From a virus: a DNA stretch of 64,000 nt. Each line of letters starts with the position of its first letter. Within the stretch, counting starts at the first letter, position 1. Location: positions 62,001 to 126,000 of IMG/VR virus record IMGVR_UViG_3300042939_000736, one strand, 5' to 3'. Below are positions 35,362 to 45,800 of this stretch, piece by piece. The translations under genes were made by a program, and so were the position numbers. The notes beneath the pieces were generated by a model. It searched no databases, was not told the DNA's origin, and was given only the letters and a program-made list of their open reading frames with translations.

Positions 35362-36378
35362 ATGACAAAAACACTTTTGGTGGATGGGAATAACCTATTG
35401 AAAATAGGATTCCACGGAGTAAAAGATTTTTTTAACGGGACACAACACGTTGGTGGTATTTGGCATTTTTTGAATACACTTAGGAAGTTCTTGGAAGAAA
35501 CAAACTTTAACAAGGTAGTTGTTTTTTGGGATAGTGAAACATCTTCATCAGAAAGAAGAATTATTTATCCCAAATATAAACTCAATAGAAAAGAAAAAAA
35601 CGAGCAAGACTTCAAAGAACAGTCATTTGGGGTACAAAAGTTAAGAGTAAAACAGTATCTTGAAGAAATGTTTGTTAGACAGTTAGAAATAGATAGATCT
35701 GAAGCTGACGATCTTATCGCTTATTACTGTCAAATATCTAATGACGAAGAAAAAACAATATTTTCAAGTGACCGTGACTTGACTCAACTTATTTCTGAAC
35801 ACGTTACAATTTATTCCCCATCTACAAAACAATACTATAAAAATGGTGACAAAATAAAACTTTATGATGCTGAAATACCACACTTTAATATTAAAACATA
35901 CAAGATACTTACAGGTGATATTTCAGATAATATTGATGGTATTTTTTACTTGGGTGAAAAAACATTCATAAAGTTATTTCCAGAAATACTTGAAAGTAAA
36001 GTTGAATATACCGATATTTTAACTAAAGCTGAAAAGTTGTTATCAGAGGAAAAAGGGAATGTTGCAATACAAAATCTACTTAGTGGTAAAACAAAAGAAG
36101 GAATATTTGGTGAAGAATTTTTTACAGTAAATGAAAAAATTGTAGATTTGTCAAATCCTCTTATTACTGATGAAGGTAAAGAACTTGTTAAATTATACTA
36201 TTCAGAGTCGATGGATCCCGACGGTAGAGGGTATAGAAATTTAATAAGGATGATGATGGAAGATGGGTTTTTTAAGTACCTCCCCAAAAATGATGACGCT
36301 TGGGTAAATTTTTTAAAACCATTTTTAAAGTTAACAAGAAAAGAAAAAACAAAATTTAGAAACAGAACAAAAAAGTAA
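35362..36378 (+). CDS. rnh: 5'-3' exonuclease / FEN-type RNase H (T4 Rnh-like)
   Basis: A 338-residue structure-specific nuclease. The N-terminus LLVDGNNLL gives the first metal-binding Asp (D8). EADDLIAYY, about residue 114, and SSDRDLTQLI, about 134, carry the other metal-binding acids, and ILTGDISDNIDG is the helix-hairpin-helix motif of the family. Removes RNA primers and flaps at the lagging strand. T4 Rnh is 305 residues. Located between UvsX and the helicase. Start at the first ATG, 22 nt after UvsX. Confidence 0.88.
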   Translation: MTKTLLVDGNNLLKIGFHGVKDFFNGTQHVGGIWHFLNTLRKFLEETNFNKVVVFWDSETSSSERRIIYPKYKLNRKEKNEQDFKEQSFGVQKLRVKQYLEEMFVRQLEIDRSEADDLIAYYCQISNDEEKTIFSSDRDLTQLISEHVTIYSPSTKQYYKNGDKIKLYDAEIPHFNIKTYKILTGDISDNIDGIFYLGEKTFIKLFPEILESKVEYTDILTKAEKLLSEEKGNVAIQNLLSGKTKEGIFGEEFFTVNEKIVDLSNPLITDEGKELVKLYYSESMDPDGRGYRNLIRMMMEDGFFKYLPKNDDAWVNFLKPFLKLTRKEKTKFRNRTKK

Positions 36379-36380
36379 AA

Positions 36381-36830
36381 ATGAAAGAACAAGAAGTAAC
36401 AAAAGTAGAATTTTTGTTGATGTGTAATGATAACATAGTCGTACAAAGATTTTTTAATGTGAAAGGGTTTAATAAAAATGCCCACAAATCAGAAGAATTT
36501 TTCAACTACATAAGAACATTTTGTAATGAACTTAAGTATGATTTGAAAATGAGATCCGTTGTCTACATGTTGGAAAATCAATATGAAATAACGGAAAATC
36601 CAGAAGTTCTAAACACATCAATAACCGATGGTGAAGAAAACTTTAACCTTTATATTAAGGTAGAAAACATGACAATTTGTCAGAGAACCTTTGACGCTAA
36701 AGTATACCCTCCAAAGGTAAGATATACTGTAGATTTACGCCCAAGGTTAAAACAGGTACTAAGTGACCTTACTGACATTTTTTCAGGTAAAAAATTTAAT
36801 TATTTTTATCCTCAATTTATTCAAAATTAG
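36381..36830 (+). CDS. Conserved-looking protein of unknown function in the replication block
   Basis: A 149-residue protein with a mixed layout: an N-terminal strand (VEFLLMCNDNIVVQRFF), helix (SEEFFNYIRTFCNEL), central strand region (NFNLYIKVENMTICQRTF) and a C-terminal helix (LRPRLKQVLSDLTDIF). No motif names a function. The 2-nt gap after the nuclease and the placement before the helicase suggest a replication accessory factor, for instance a clamp-, primase- or loader-related partner, but size and motifs do not decide it. Confidence 0.6.
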   Translation: MKEQEVTKVEFLLMCNDNIVVQRFFNVKGFNKNAHKSEEFFNYIRTFCNELKYDLKMRSVVYMLENQYEITENPEVLNTSITDGEENFNLYIKVENMTICQRTFDAKVYPPKVRYTVDLRPRLKQVLSDLTDIFSGKKFNYFYPQFIQN

Positions 36831-36833
36831 TAG

Positions 36834-36841
36834 TATTTATC
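36834..36841 (+). promoter_or_regulatory. TATTTATC element before the helicase gene
   Basis: TAGTATTTATCATTA, 23 nt before the ATG at 36865, directly after the stop of the preceding gene. If this is a late element, the helicase is also made late; or the element is read by chance in AT-rich DNA. Confidence 0.35.
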
Positions 36842-36864
36842 ATTACTAACAGAAAGAAAAAAAT

Positions 36865-38253
36865 ATGGCGACAAACAAAAATTTTGAATATCTCGGTAAT
36901 AATTTTCAGATTCAATTACTAAATCAAATCATTTTAGACAAAGACTTTTCTCATTCAATTATTGACGTTATTGAAAATAGTTATTTTGAAAATAAGTACT
37001 TTAAAATAATCATTCAAATGGTGAAGGAGTATTATAAAAAATATGATCACACACCATCGTTTGATACATTAGAACAAGTTGCCAAATCCGAATTACAACA
37101 AGAAACTGCGGTCAAAATCGTTTTGGACACGATTAAAAAAATTAAGGATGCACCTATCGACGGGGTCGATTTTGTACAAGAAAAAGCTTTGAAGTTCTGT
37201 AAACAACAAGAGTTACAGAAAGTCATGAAAAAGGCTCAAAAAATTATAGATGGTGGTGAGTTTGAAAACTATGACACACTTGAAGAACTAGTAAGGGACG
37301 CACTTTTAGTCGGTACAAAAGATACAAGTATGATGGATGTGTTTTCAAACTTGGACCAAGTCTTAGAAGAAGATTATAGACACCCAATCCCTATGGGAAT
37401 ACCTGGTATCGATAGACTTCTGAAAGGTGGTTTGGCAAAAGGTGAAATTGGTGTTATATTAGCACCTACAGGTGTTGGTAAATCAACAGTACTGACCAAA
37501 ATTTCGAACCACGCATTTAATTTAGGTTTTAATGTCTTACAAGTGTTTTTTGAAGACAACCCAAAAGTTATTCAAAGAAAACATTTTACACTATGGACAA
37601 AGATTCATCCTGACGAATTGTCAGAAAAAAAAGACCAAGTAATGCAAAAAGTTAAGGAAATTAAAGAAACTATGCCAAACGAATTAATTTTGAAAAAGTT
37701 ACCGTCTGATACTAAAACAATGTTACAAATCAAAAACGAAATCAGAAAAATGATCGCTGATGGTGTTAAAATTGATATGGTTGTTTTAGATTATATTGAC
37801 TGTATTGTCCCTGATAAAAACTTGGGTGATGAATGGAAAAGTGAAGGTTCTGTAATGCGAGGATTTGAAGCAATGTGTCACGAATTGAACATCGTTGGGT
37901 GGACTGCAACACAAGGTAATAGATCTTCTATATCGTCAGAAGTTGTAACTACCGATCAAATGGGTGGATCAATTAAAAAGGCACAAGTAGGACACGTAAT
38001 TATATCAGTAGCCAAAACATTACAACAAAAAGAAATGAAGTTAGCCACAATTGCAATTACCAAGTCCCGTATAGGGGATGATGGTGTGGTTTTTGAAAAT
38101 TGTAAATTTGATAATGCAATGATTGATATAGATACAGAATCAACAACAACCTTTCTCGGTTTGGAAGAACAAAAAGAAGAAAGACAACGACAAAGAGTAA
38201 AAGAATTACTTGAAAAAAGAAAAGAACGAGAACAAAAACAAAAATCTGAATAA
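36865..38253 (+). CDS. 41: Replicative DNA helicase (T4 gp41 / DnaB-like)
   Basis: A 462-residue hexameric helicase of the DnaB/RecA fold. The N-terminal half is helical (DnaB-N like), followed by an MGIPGIDRLLKGGLAKGE entry into the core. Walker A is LAPTGVGKST (about 202-210), Walker B is MVVLDYIDCI, and GWTATQGNRSS and an arginine-finger region follow. The C-terminus is a charged coiled coil (KEERQRQRVKELLEKRKE). T4 gp41 is 475 residues. Moves 5'-3' on the lagging strand; likely loads with a partner outside the window. Confidence 0.9.
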   Translation: MATNKNFEYLGNNFQIQLLNQIILDKDFSHSIIDVIENSYFENKYFKIIIQMVKEYYKKYDHTPSFDTLEQVAKSELQQETAVKIVLDTIKKIKDAPIDGVDFVQEKALKFCKQQELQKVMKKAQKIIDGGEFENYDTLEELVRDALLVGTKDTSMMDVFSNLDQVLEEDYRHPIPMGIPGIDRLLKGGLAKGEIGVILAPTGVGKSTVLTKISNHAFNLGFNVLQVFFEDNPKVIQRKHFTLWTKIHPDELSEKKDQVMQKVKEIKETMPNELILKKLPSDTKTMLQIKNEIRKMIADGVKIDMVVLDYIDCIVPDKNLGDEWKSEGSVMRGFEAMCHELNIVGWTATQGNRSSISSEVVTTDQMGGSIKKAQVGHVIISVAKTLQQKEMKLATIAITKSRIGDDGVVFENCKFDNAMIDIDTESTTTFLGLEEQKEERQRQRVKELLEKRKEREQKQKSE

Positions 38254-38279
38254 AATAAAATAATTAAATTTTTTTAAAA

Positions 38280-40139
38280 ATGGATATATCACAAAGAATA
38301 TTAAGTGACATTACAGTGTACATGAAATACGCTAAGTTTCTCCCTGAAAAAAACAGACGAGAAACGTGGGAAGAATTGGTGACAAGAAACAAAGAAATGC
38401 ACCAAAAAAAATACCCACAAATCAAAGACGAAATTGAAGAAGTTTATCAAATGGTATACGATAAAAAAATCCTTCCTTCAATGAGGTCTTTACAATTCGG
38501 TGGAAAACCAATTGAAATTTCACCAAACCGAGTTTATAACTGTGCTTACATGCCAATTGACCACCCTGACGCTTTTTCAGAAACAATGTTTCTATTGTTA
38601 GGTGGTACTGGTGTAGGATTTTCAGTTCAAAAACACCACGTAGAAAAACTTCCTGAAATCAAAAGACCAAACCCAAGTAGAACAAGAAGATACTTGATTG
38701 GTGATAGTATTGAAGGATGGGCTGACGCAATCAAAGTATTGATCGAATCATACTTAGGTGTTAAATCATCAACTCCTGTATTTGATTTTTCTGATATTCG
38801 TCAGAAAGGAGCGTTGTTGGTTACTTCAGGCGGAAAAGCACCAGGACCTCAACCATTAAAAGATTGTATTCATAACATTACTAAAGTATTTGAAAACAAA
38901 GTTGACGGTGAAAAACTTTCACCTATTGAAACCCACGACATCGTTTGTCATATCGCAGATGCGGTATTGGCAGGTGGTATTCGTAGAGCGGCTTTGATTT
39001 CATTATTTTCTGCTGATGATGATGAAATGATTTCTTGTAAATCAGGAAGTTGGTGGGAATCAAATCCACAAAGAGGTAGGGCGAATAACTCAGCGGTTTT
39101 ACTTCGTCACAAAGTTACCAAAGAATACTTTATGGATCTTTGGAAAAGAATTGAATTGTCAGGGGCAGGGGAACCTGGTATCTATTTGTCAAATGACAAA
39201 GATTGGGGAACAAACCCATGTTGTGAGATCGGTCTTCGCCCATATCAATTCTGTAACTTGTGTGAGGTAAATGCTTCTGATATTGAGTCTCAAGAAGATT
39301 TTGAAAAAAGAGTTAAAGGAGCTGCGTTTATCGGAACACTTCAAGCGGGATACACTGACTTCCATTATCTTCGTGATGTTTGGAAAAGAACCACTGAAAA
39401 AGACGCTCTTATTGGGGTTGGTATGACAGGTATCGGTTCAGGTGTTGTATTGGGTTATGATATGAAAGCGGCGGCAGTTGCGGTTAAAGAAGAAAACGAA
39501 CGTGTTGCAAATCTCATCGGAATTAATAAAGCAGCAAGAACAACTACAGTTAAACCATCAGGAACATCATCTTTGGTTTTAGGTACATCTTCAGGTATTC
39601 ACGCATGGCATAACGACTACTACTTGCGAAGAATTCGTGTGGGTAAAAATGAGGCGATTTACTCTTACTTGGCAATTAACCACCCTGAGTTAGTTGAAGA
39701 TGAATTTTTCAGACCACATGATACCGCAGTAATTACAATTCCACAGAAAGCACCTGAAGGGTCAATTCTTCGTCACGAGTCTGTATTCCAAATGTTAGAA
39801 CGTGTAAAGAAAGTATCACAAGAATGGATTAAGTTTGGACATAGAGGTGGTCAAAATTCACATAATGTATCTGCAACAGTTTCAATTAAAGAAGATGAAT
39901 GGGAATTAGTTGGTGATTGGATGTGGAGTAACAGAAAATTCTACAATGGACTTTCAGTTCTTCCTTACAACGGTGGAACATATACTCAAGCACCATTTGA
40001 AGATTGTACACAAGAAGACTTTGAACGATTAATCAAAACTTTATCAGATGTTGATTTAACTAAAGTTATCGAGTTACAAGATAATACTAATTTAAGTGGT
40101 GAAGCCGCATGTGCCGGTGGAGCTTGTGAAATAGTATAA
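38280..40139 (+). CDS. nrdJ: Adenosylcobalamin-dependent (class II) ribonucleotide reductase
   Basis: Catalyses reduction of ribonucleotides to deoxyribonucleotides using cobalamin. Residues that show it: SMRSLQFGGKPIE, NRVYNCAY with C88 (first redox Cys), LLLGGTGVGFSV, the active-site NPCCEIGLRP with C314 and E316, C325 as the partner Cys in QFCNLCEVN, the KPSGTSSLVLGTSSGIH loop, and the C-terminal AACAGGACEIV pair that shuttles electrons. No small subunit gene adjoins, as expected for class II. At 619 residues it is shorter than the 739-residue monomeric enzyme of Lactobacillus, so the allosteric part may be reduced. The host must supply or salvage cobalamin. Confidence 0.93.
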   Translation: MDISQRILSDITVYMKYAKFLPEKNRRETWEELVTRNKEMHQKKYPQIKDEIEEVYQMVYDKKILPSMRSLQFGGKPIEISPNRVYNCAYMPIDHPDAFSETMFLLLGGTGVGFSVQKHHVEKLPEIKRPNPSRTRRYLIGDSIEGWADAIKVLIESYLGVKSSTPVFDFSDIRQKGALLVTSGGKAPGPQPLKDCIHNITKVFENKVDGEKLSPIETHDIVCHIADAVLAGGIRRAALISLFSADDDEMISCKSGSWWESNPQRGRANNSAVLLRHKVTKEYFMDLWKRIELSGAGEPGIYLSNDKDWGTNPCCEIGLRPYQFCNLCEVNASDIESQEDFEKRVKGAAFIGTLQAGYTDFHYLRDVWKRTTEKDALIGVGMTGIGSGVVLGYDMKAAAVAVKEENERVANLIGINKAARTTTVKPSGTSSLVLGTSSGIHAWHNDYYLRRIRVGKNEAIYSYLAINHPELVEDEFFRPHDTAVITIPQKAPEGSILRHESVFQMLERVKKVSQEWIKFGHRGGQNSHNVSATVSIKEDEWELVGDWMWSNRKFYNGLSVLPYNGGTYTQAPFEDCTQEDFERLIKTLSDVDLTKVIELQDNTNLSGEAACAGGACEIV

Positions 40140-40142
40140 GTT

Positions 40143-40367
40143 ATGAATGTTGGGGCATCTAAAGATTGGGTACAAGAACTGTTTGTAAAAGAATTTATAA
40201 CACCTAAACTTCTTCCTACAGATTTTTATTATGATAATCAAGGTAGGATGGTAATGACAGAATCTTATCATAAAAGAAGAGGTAGTTGTTGTGGTTCAGG
40301 TTGTTTACATTGTCCTTATGACCCAAGAAATAAAAAAGGTACAAAGACCTTACAAGAAAATCACTGA
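40143..40367 (+). CDS. Small Cys-rich protein (DUF5522-like)
   Basis: A 74-residue protein with the motif RRGSCCGSGCLHCPY, giving four Cys in CCxxxCxxC order, a candidate metal or Fe-S site. This core recalls DUF5522, a family I associate mainly with Bacteroidota and eukaryotes; function is unknown. It starts 3 nt after the reductase gene, which suggests co-expression, perhaps a link to its redox recycling. The stop codon lies inside the stem of the following terminator. Confidence 0.65.
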   Translation: MNVGASKDWVQELFVKEFITPKLLPTDFYYDNQGRMVMTESYHKRRGSCCGSGCLHCPYDPRNKKGTKTLQENH

Positions 40368-40386
40368 GAAATCAGTGATTTTTTTA
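40357..40386 (+). terminator. Intrinsic terminator after the reductase operon
   Basis: Stem AAATCACTGA/TCAGTGATTT with a GAAA tetraloop (40368-40371) and a T run. It overlaps the end of the DUF5522-like gene and separates the replication block from the baseplate block. Confidence 0.9.
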
Positions 40387-40410
40387 TTTATATAAAAAAC
40401 CCAAATAGTA

Positions 40411-40418
40411 TATTTATT
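40411..40418 (+). promoter_or_regulatory. Putative late promoter core of the wedge block
   Basis: AGTATATTTATTGAATATG, with TATTTATT 4 nt before the ATG at 40423. It reopens late transcription after the terminator. Confidence 0.5.
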
Positions 40419-40422
40419 GAAT

Positions 40423-40881
40423 ATGGCAAACGGTATAACTTATGGTATAACCTTCCCCTTTAGAGATTCTTTTGATGGGAAGTATTTAGACTTGACTGAC
40501 TATGCGTCCGAAGAAGTTAGAACGGACCTTATTCATTTATTATTGACCAGAAAAGGGAGTAGGTATTATTTACCTGATTTCGGAACAAGGTTGTATGAAT
40601 ATATTTTCGAACCACTTGATGGACCAACTTTTGCTGAAATAGAAGCTGAAATTAGAGACTCTGTTGAAGAATTTATGCCGGGGGTACTTATTACAAACAT
40701 AACAATTACAGACGCATCCATGGATGAAGAAAATAAAGGTACGTTTATAAATGGTGATGATCAAAGAGAATTTACAGTACCTAACATATCACAAAAAGAA
40801 CATACGGCAAGAGTTAAAATTGATTACAAAATAACTTCAGATTCGTTCAATAGTTCTGATTTCATTATTTTGAATATTTAA
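40423..40881 (+). CDS. 25: Baseplate wedge protein (T4 gp25-like)
   Basis: A 152-residue wedge protein with the gp25/lysozyme-like pattern: an opening YGITFPFRDSFDG, the signature LIHLLLTRKGSRYYLPDFGT and the following LYEYIFEPLDG, then a helix and a beta end. In T4 gp25 links gp6 ring, gp53 and the first sheath disc. I chose ATG at 40423; a TTG six bases upstream would add only MN. The next gene (gp6-like) starts 5 nt after the stop. Confidence 0.9.
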   Translation: MANGITYGITFPFRDSFDGKYLDLTDYASEEVRTDLIHLLLTRKGSRYYLPDFGTRLYEYIFEPLDGPTFAEIEAEIRDSVEEFMPGVLITNITITDASMDEENKGTFINGDDQREFTVPNISQKEHTARVKIDYKITSDSFNSSDFIILNI

Positions 40882-40886
40882 TATAT

Positions 40887-42728
40887 ATGGCAGAAAAGAA
40901 AATTTCATACACGGTAAGGGACTTCCAAGGAGTAAGGACTGAATTAGTCAACTACGTCAAAACTTACTATCCTGAATTAATTCAAAACTTTAATGATGCA
41001 TCTGTTTTTTCAGTTTTGATGGACTTGAATGCTGCGGTCGCGGATAACCTTAATTTTCAAATTGATAGGAGTATCCAAGAAACAGTTTTACAGTACGCTC
41101 AACAAAAAACATCACTTTTTAATATCGCTAGAACCTACGGATTAAAAATACCGGGACAAAGACCTTCGATATCTTTGGTTGATTTTTCAATCACTGTTCC
41201 TGCCTTTGGTGACAAAGAAGATATAAGATATTGTGGTATTTTAAGACGTGGAACACAAGTCAACGGTGCTGGACAGTCTTTCGAAACGGTATATGATATT
41301 GATTTTTCTTCGCAATATAATGGCGAAGGACAACCTAATTCCCGAATTGTTAGACCTAACGTTGATGCAAATGGTACGATAATTAATTATACAGTAACTA
41401 AACGTGAAGTTGTGTTAAATGGTTTAACCAAAGTTTTCAAAAGAGTAATTACCCCTAATGATGTAAGACCATTTTTTGAACTTTTCTTACCCGAAAGAAA
41501 TGTTTTAGGTGTTACAAGTGTTATTGTTAAAGATGGTTCACAATATAGTAACGTTCCTTCGGATCAAGAGTTTTTATCACCAAATGGTAGATGGTATGAA
41601 GTAAGAGCTCTTGTTGACGACAGAGTTTTTGTTGAAGACCCAACAAAACCTTCTGACGCGCCAGGAATAAAAATTGGTAGATATATAAGTACAAGTGACA
41701 AGTTTATAACAGAATATACACCCCAAGGGTTTTTAAAACTTACATTTGGTGGTGGTAATAATTCCGCAGAAGATCAATTGCGTGAATTTGCAAGGAACGG
41801 ACAATCAATAAACATAAATAAGTATGTTAATAATTTAGGGTTAGGAAACACTTTAAAATCCAATTCAACCTTGTTTATACAATATCGAGTTGGGGGTGGT
41901 GTTGCAAGTAATGTTGGAATTGGTGTTATAACACAAGTTCAGAGAAGCAACTTTTTTGTAAACGGTCCATCTGAAAACATAAATACAAGTGTGGTTAATT
42001 CCCTAAGTTGTACAAACCCAATAGCCGCGGTTGGTGGGGCGGGAGCACCAACATTGGAAGAAATCAGAAACTTTGTTTCATTCAACTTTTCAGCTCAAAA
42101 CAGAGCGGTTACAGTTAATGACTATGATTCAATATTAAGAAACATGCCTTCCCAATTTGGAGCACCATCTAAAGTATCGATAGTTGAAGAAAATAATAAA
42201 ATAAAAATCAAACTTCTATCTTACGATTCTAACGGAACGTTAACATCTATTGTACCTAACGCACTTAAAACTAACATCGCTAATTACCTGTCAAATTATA
42301 GAATGATAAATGATTATGTTTCTGTAGAAAGTGCTAATGTTATTGATTTAGGGTTTGACATATCTGTGGTTTTAGATTCATCACAAAGTCAAGGATCAAT
42401 TATTGCAAAAATAGTTGACATAGTATCAACATATATGTCACCGACATCAAGACAACTAGGTCAAAACGTTAATGTATCTGAACTAAGAAGACAAATTCAA
42501 ACAGAAAACGGGGTGTTGTCTATATCTGATATTCAAGTTTTTAATAAAGTTGGAGGACAATATTCATCATCACAAACTTCACAACCATATTCAAATCAAG
42601 CGACAAAACAGATTGAACTTATTTCAGATACTATCTTTGCAGAACCAACTCAAATCTACCAAGTAAGATTCCCAAATAAAGATATTAGAGTAAGTGTGGT
42701 CAATTTATCTACAGTTACATTCTCTTGA
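40887..42728 (+). CDS. 6: Baseplate wedge protein (T4 gp6 / baseplate J-like)
   Basis: A 613-residue protein, near T4 gp6 (660). The N-terminus SYTVRDFQGVRTELVNYVK, then ASVFSVLMDLNAAVADNLNF and IARTYGLKIPGQRPS, is the classical gp6/J pattern, with a large beta-domain and a C-terminal helix domain. It forms the inner ring that holds the baseplate together with gp53 and gp25. Next to the gp25-like gene as in many contractile systems. Confidence 0.88.
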   Translation: MAEKKISYTVRDFQGVRTELVNYVKTYYPELIQNFNDASVFSVLMDLNAAVADNLNFQIDRSIQETVLQYAQQKTSLFNIARTYGLKIPGQRPSISLVDFSITVPAFGDKEDIRYCGILRRGTQVNGAGQSFETVYDIDFSSQYNGEGQPNSRIVRPNVDANGTIINYTVTKREVVLNGLTKVFKRVITPNDVRPFFELFLPERNVLGVTSVIVKDGSQYSNVPSDQEFLSPNGRWYEVRALVDDRVFVEDPTKPSDAPGIKIGRYISTSDKFITEYTPQGFLKLTFGGGNNSAEDQLREFARNGQSININKYVNNLGLGNTLKSNSTLFIQYRVGGGVASNVGIGVITQVQRSNFFVNGPSENINTSVVNSLSCTNPIAAVGGAGAPTLEEIRNFVSFNFSAQNRAVTVNDYDSILRNMPSQFGAPSKVSIVEENNKIKIKLLSYDSNGTLTSIVPNALKTNIANYLSNYRMINDYVSVESANVIDLGFDISVVLDSSQSQGSIIAKIVDIVSTYMSPTSRQLGQNVNVSELRRQIQTENGVLSISDIQVFNKVGGQYSSSQTSQPYSNQATKQIELISDTIFAEPTQIYQVRFPNKDIRVSVVNLSTVTFS

Positions 42729-42778
42729 TAATTTCCTTTTCTCATAAAACGATTATTTTTCTAAAATAGGAAATAAAC

Positions 42779-42786
42779 TATTTATC
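42779..42786 (+). promoter_or_regulatory. Putative late promoter core
   Basis: ACTATTTATCAAGAAAAG, with TATTTATC 14 nt before the ATG at 42801. Confidence 0.5.
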
Positions 42787-42800
42787 AAGAAAAGAAATTA

Positions 42801-45800
42801 ATGCCACATTCATATAGAATTAGAACCAATATAGGTGTTGATAAAGCTGTAAATTTGAAGTTCGAACAAGATTTTGATTTTATAGAAATTTTATCGTTAA
42901 AGTTAACACAAGCCGAAGTTTATGAAAGAAGATGTTCAGACTACGGGGTAATTGCTGGAAGGGTTTCTGTGAATGGTGGTTTCGGTTTAGCAAATGCTAA
43001 ATTATCTGTCTTCATACCGTTAACTAATGAAGATGAATTAAATCCTATAATTAGTGAATTATATCCCTATAAAACATTAAATAGTAGAAATGAAGACGGG
43101 TATAAATACAATCTACTACCTAAATCACCAGAGTATCCTGGCCACGTACCTACAGGTAGTTTTTTCGATAGGGATGAGGTAATTTTAGAAAAATCTATAA
43201 TAGAAGTTTACGATAAGTATTATAAATATACTGTAACTACAAACGAAAGTGGTGACTTCATGATTTTTGGAGTACCAACAGGGCAACAAACATTGGTTTT
43301 AAATCTTGACTTGTCCAATATCGGTTGTTTTTCTTTGACACCCCAAGACTTGATAGATAGTGGTTTTGCAGTTGAAAGCCAATTTAATGGATCACAATTT
43401 AAATCTTCAAACAATTTAAATGAATTACCACAAATTATTACTTTAGTTAAGCAAGTCAATGTTGAACCCCTTTGGGGTGAACCTGATATTTGTTTTATTG
43501 GTATCACAAGACAAGATTTTGATCTTTCACAAGAAATCAATTTAACAATCAAACCAAGTGCTGTATTCATGGGGTCAATAGCGTCAACCCAAGATGATCA
43601 GGCACTTAAAACTACCTGTAGAGTACCAAGTGCTGCCGGTAGTTTTTGTTCATTAAAGGCAGGACAAGGAAGAATATCCGCAGTCAGACAAACTATTGCT
43701 GTTGATGGTAATGGTTATCCTATTTTGGAAGAATATCAAATTGAACAAGGGGGTAAAGTTATAGACGGGGACGGAACTTATCTTTTAAAAGTACCTATGA
43801 ATTTGGATTACATAACTACTGATGAATTTGGTAATCAAGTTATATCATTAGACCCAACAGTTGGTATACCTACTAAAGGAAAATATAGATTTAAAATTAG
43901 TTGGCAAAATGATGGAGGAGCTCAAAGCGATGTCTTAAGAGCTAATTTTTTAGTTCCGAACATCAAAGAATATGGTTGGGCATCAACAACACCTAATGCA
44001 GACCCAACTTTGGGTGTACCTTTGAATTACTCTGTATCAATACCGGGTACAACGACAAGTCAACCATCCGCATTAGTTTTACCAGCACAAACAGGGGGAC
44101 TTATTCTTCAATCTTTTGTTAATACAGGTGACGTATCGGTAACAATAAACGGTGTTCCTTACACAGGTAGTTTAACATCAATTCCTATAAACTCACCAGG
44201 TTCAGTGATAGGGATAAATTCTACTGCGGTTGACACAACCCAAACACAAGATTTCCAATTCACGTTTTATGATCAGGCAACTTATGACTCTTTAAGGTCT
44301 TATGCTTTTAGTTTGGATTGGGACGATTATGGTGATTCGTCTATGATTCAAGAAGCAATTAATTGTGAAGACAGATTTTATGAATTTAACTATAATAAAG
44401 TTTACACAACGGCCATGTTCTTGGATAGATACAAAAATGGTATTTGGAAAGCAAGACATTTAGGTATTAAAGAAATTGACGACAGAGAATGTATATCAAC
44501 AAGCAATCCATTTCCAGTCAATGATGCAGTACAAAAGTTTGATTTTATTTATTTTTTGGGGATGTTGTTGTTAAACATACTCACATTTCCAATACTTGTT
44601 CTACTTTTTGTCGCTCACTTTGTAGCTTGGATATGGCCTGTTATTAAGTGGGTTTTAGTTATTCTGTGTATATATTTTCTCTATATCCAAGTTCGTGAAA
44701 CTATAGACGCAATAAATTCAGCACTTGAAACTGCCGCTGCGGCAATTCCTGGTGGACCAATAGTGAATATAGGTGCAATTCTTAGAGCTGCTTGGCAAAT
44801 ATTACAGGCCGTTTTTAAGTTAGCGTTGTATTTGGTTTTCTTTGCGTTTGTAATAGTATTCATAATAAGATTGAAAGGATTTCCAAGAATCGGATTACCA
44901 ATGATATCTTATCCAGAATGTAACGCTTGTGATTGTGCGTGTAATAACGCCGAACTTGATGATGATTTTGATATCAGTTCCGTCACTCAACAAATAAATA
45001 ATGAATACAACAATCAACAAACACAAGCCGGTAGTCCCGCTCAAACAACAACAGATAATACTTTTTTAGCCCCGTTGAGTTCACCAGCAACCTATTCCTT
45101 GGCTGAACACCCAAACTACCTTCAGAACGACCCTAACGATGATATTGATCAAAATAATAAAGGTAAATTTTATTGTGGTGGTAGTTTACAATATAAGTCT
45201 TTAATCAACAGAGTCACAGCTCAAGAAATAACATCTGATGTTTTGTCACAAGCTCTTTTAGATTATCAAAGAATATTTTCAGGTTATGACCTAATAGATT
45301 CAACAAACAAATATAAATTACATGCACCACAACCATTCTTGTTTGCTGCCGATAAAACCGCTGGACCTGATGAAAGATGGTTTGCTTATCCAACACAAGA
45401 AACGTATCCACAAAAATTGAATGAATTTAATACAAGGGACAAGTATTTTTATAGCAACACTTCTAATACACCAAATAGTGGTGTTAACAAAATAAAAACA
45501 ACAGTAAACCCTTCTTTACCCTTACCAAGCCAACCATTTGAAGATCAAGTTCTTGTTGTTGTTGCTAAAGCCGGCATGATTCAACAACTTGGAATAGGTG
45601 AAATAATATCGTTCCAAGACCCAACATTATCCAACGGATGGATCAATTTGACAGGGGCAACACAAAACCAATTTAATAATACGGCAATTACAGGTACTAC
45701 TTCGACAGGAAATACAACAACACCTATTGTAAAAACAATTTCATATGCGGACCCGTCACAAAACGGATCGGTTTCATTATCGAGTACAATTTACCTATTG

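Noticed and set aside
42729-42778. Possible terminator after the gp6-like gene (ATTTCCT...AGGAAAT)
   Set aside because: The arms are more than 30 nt apart and no T run follows the second arm.
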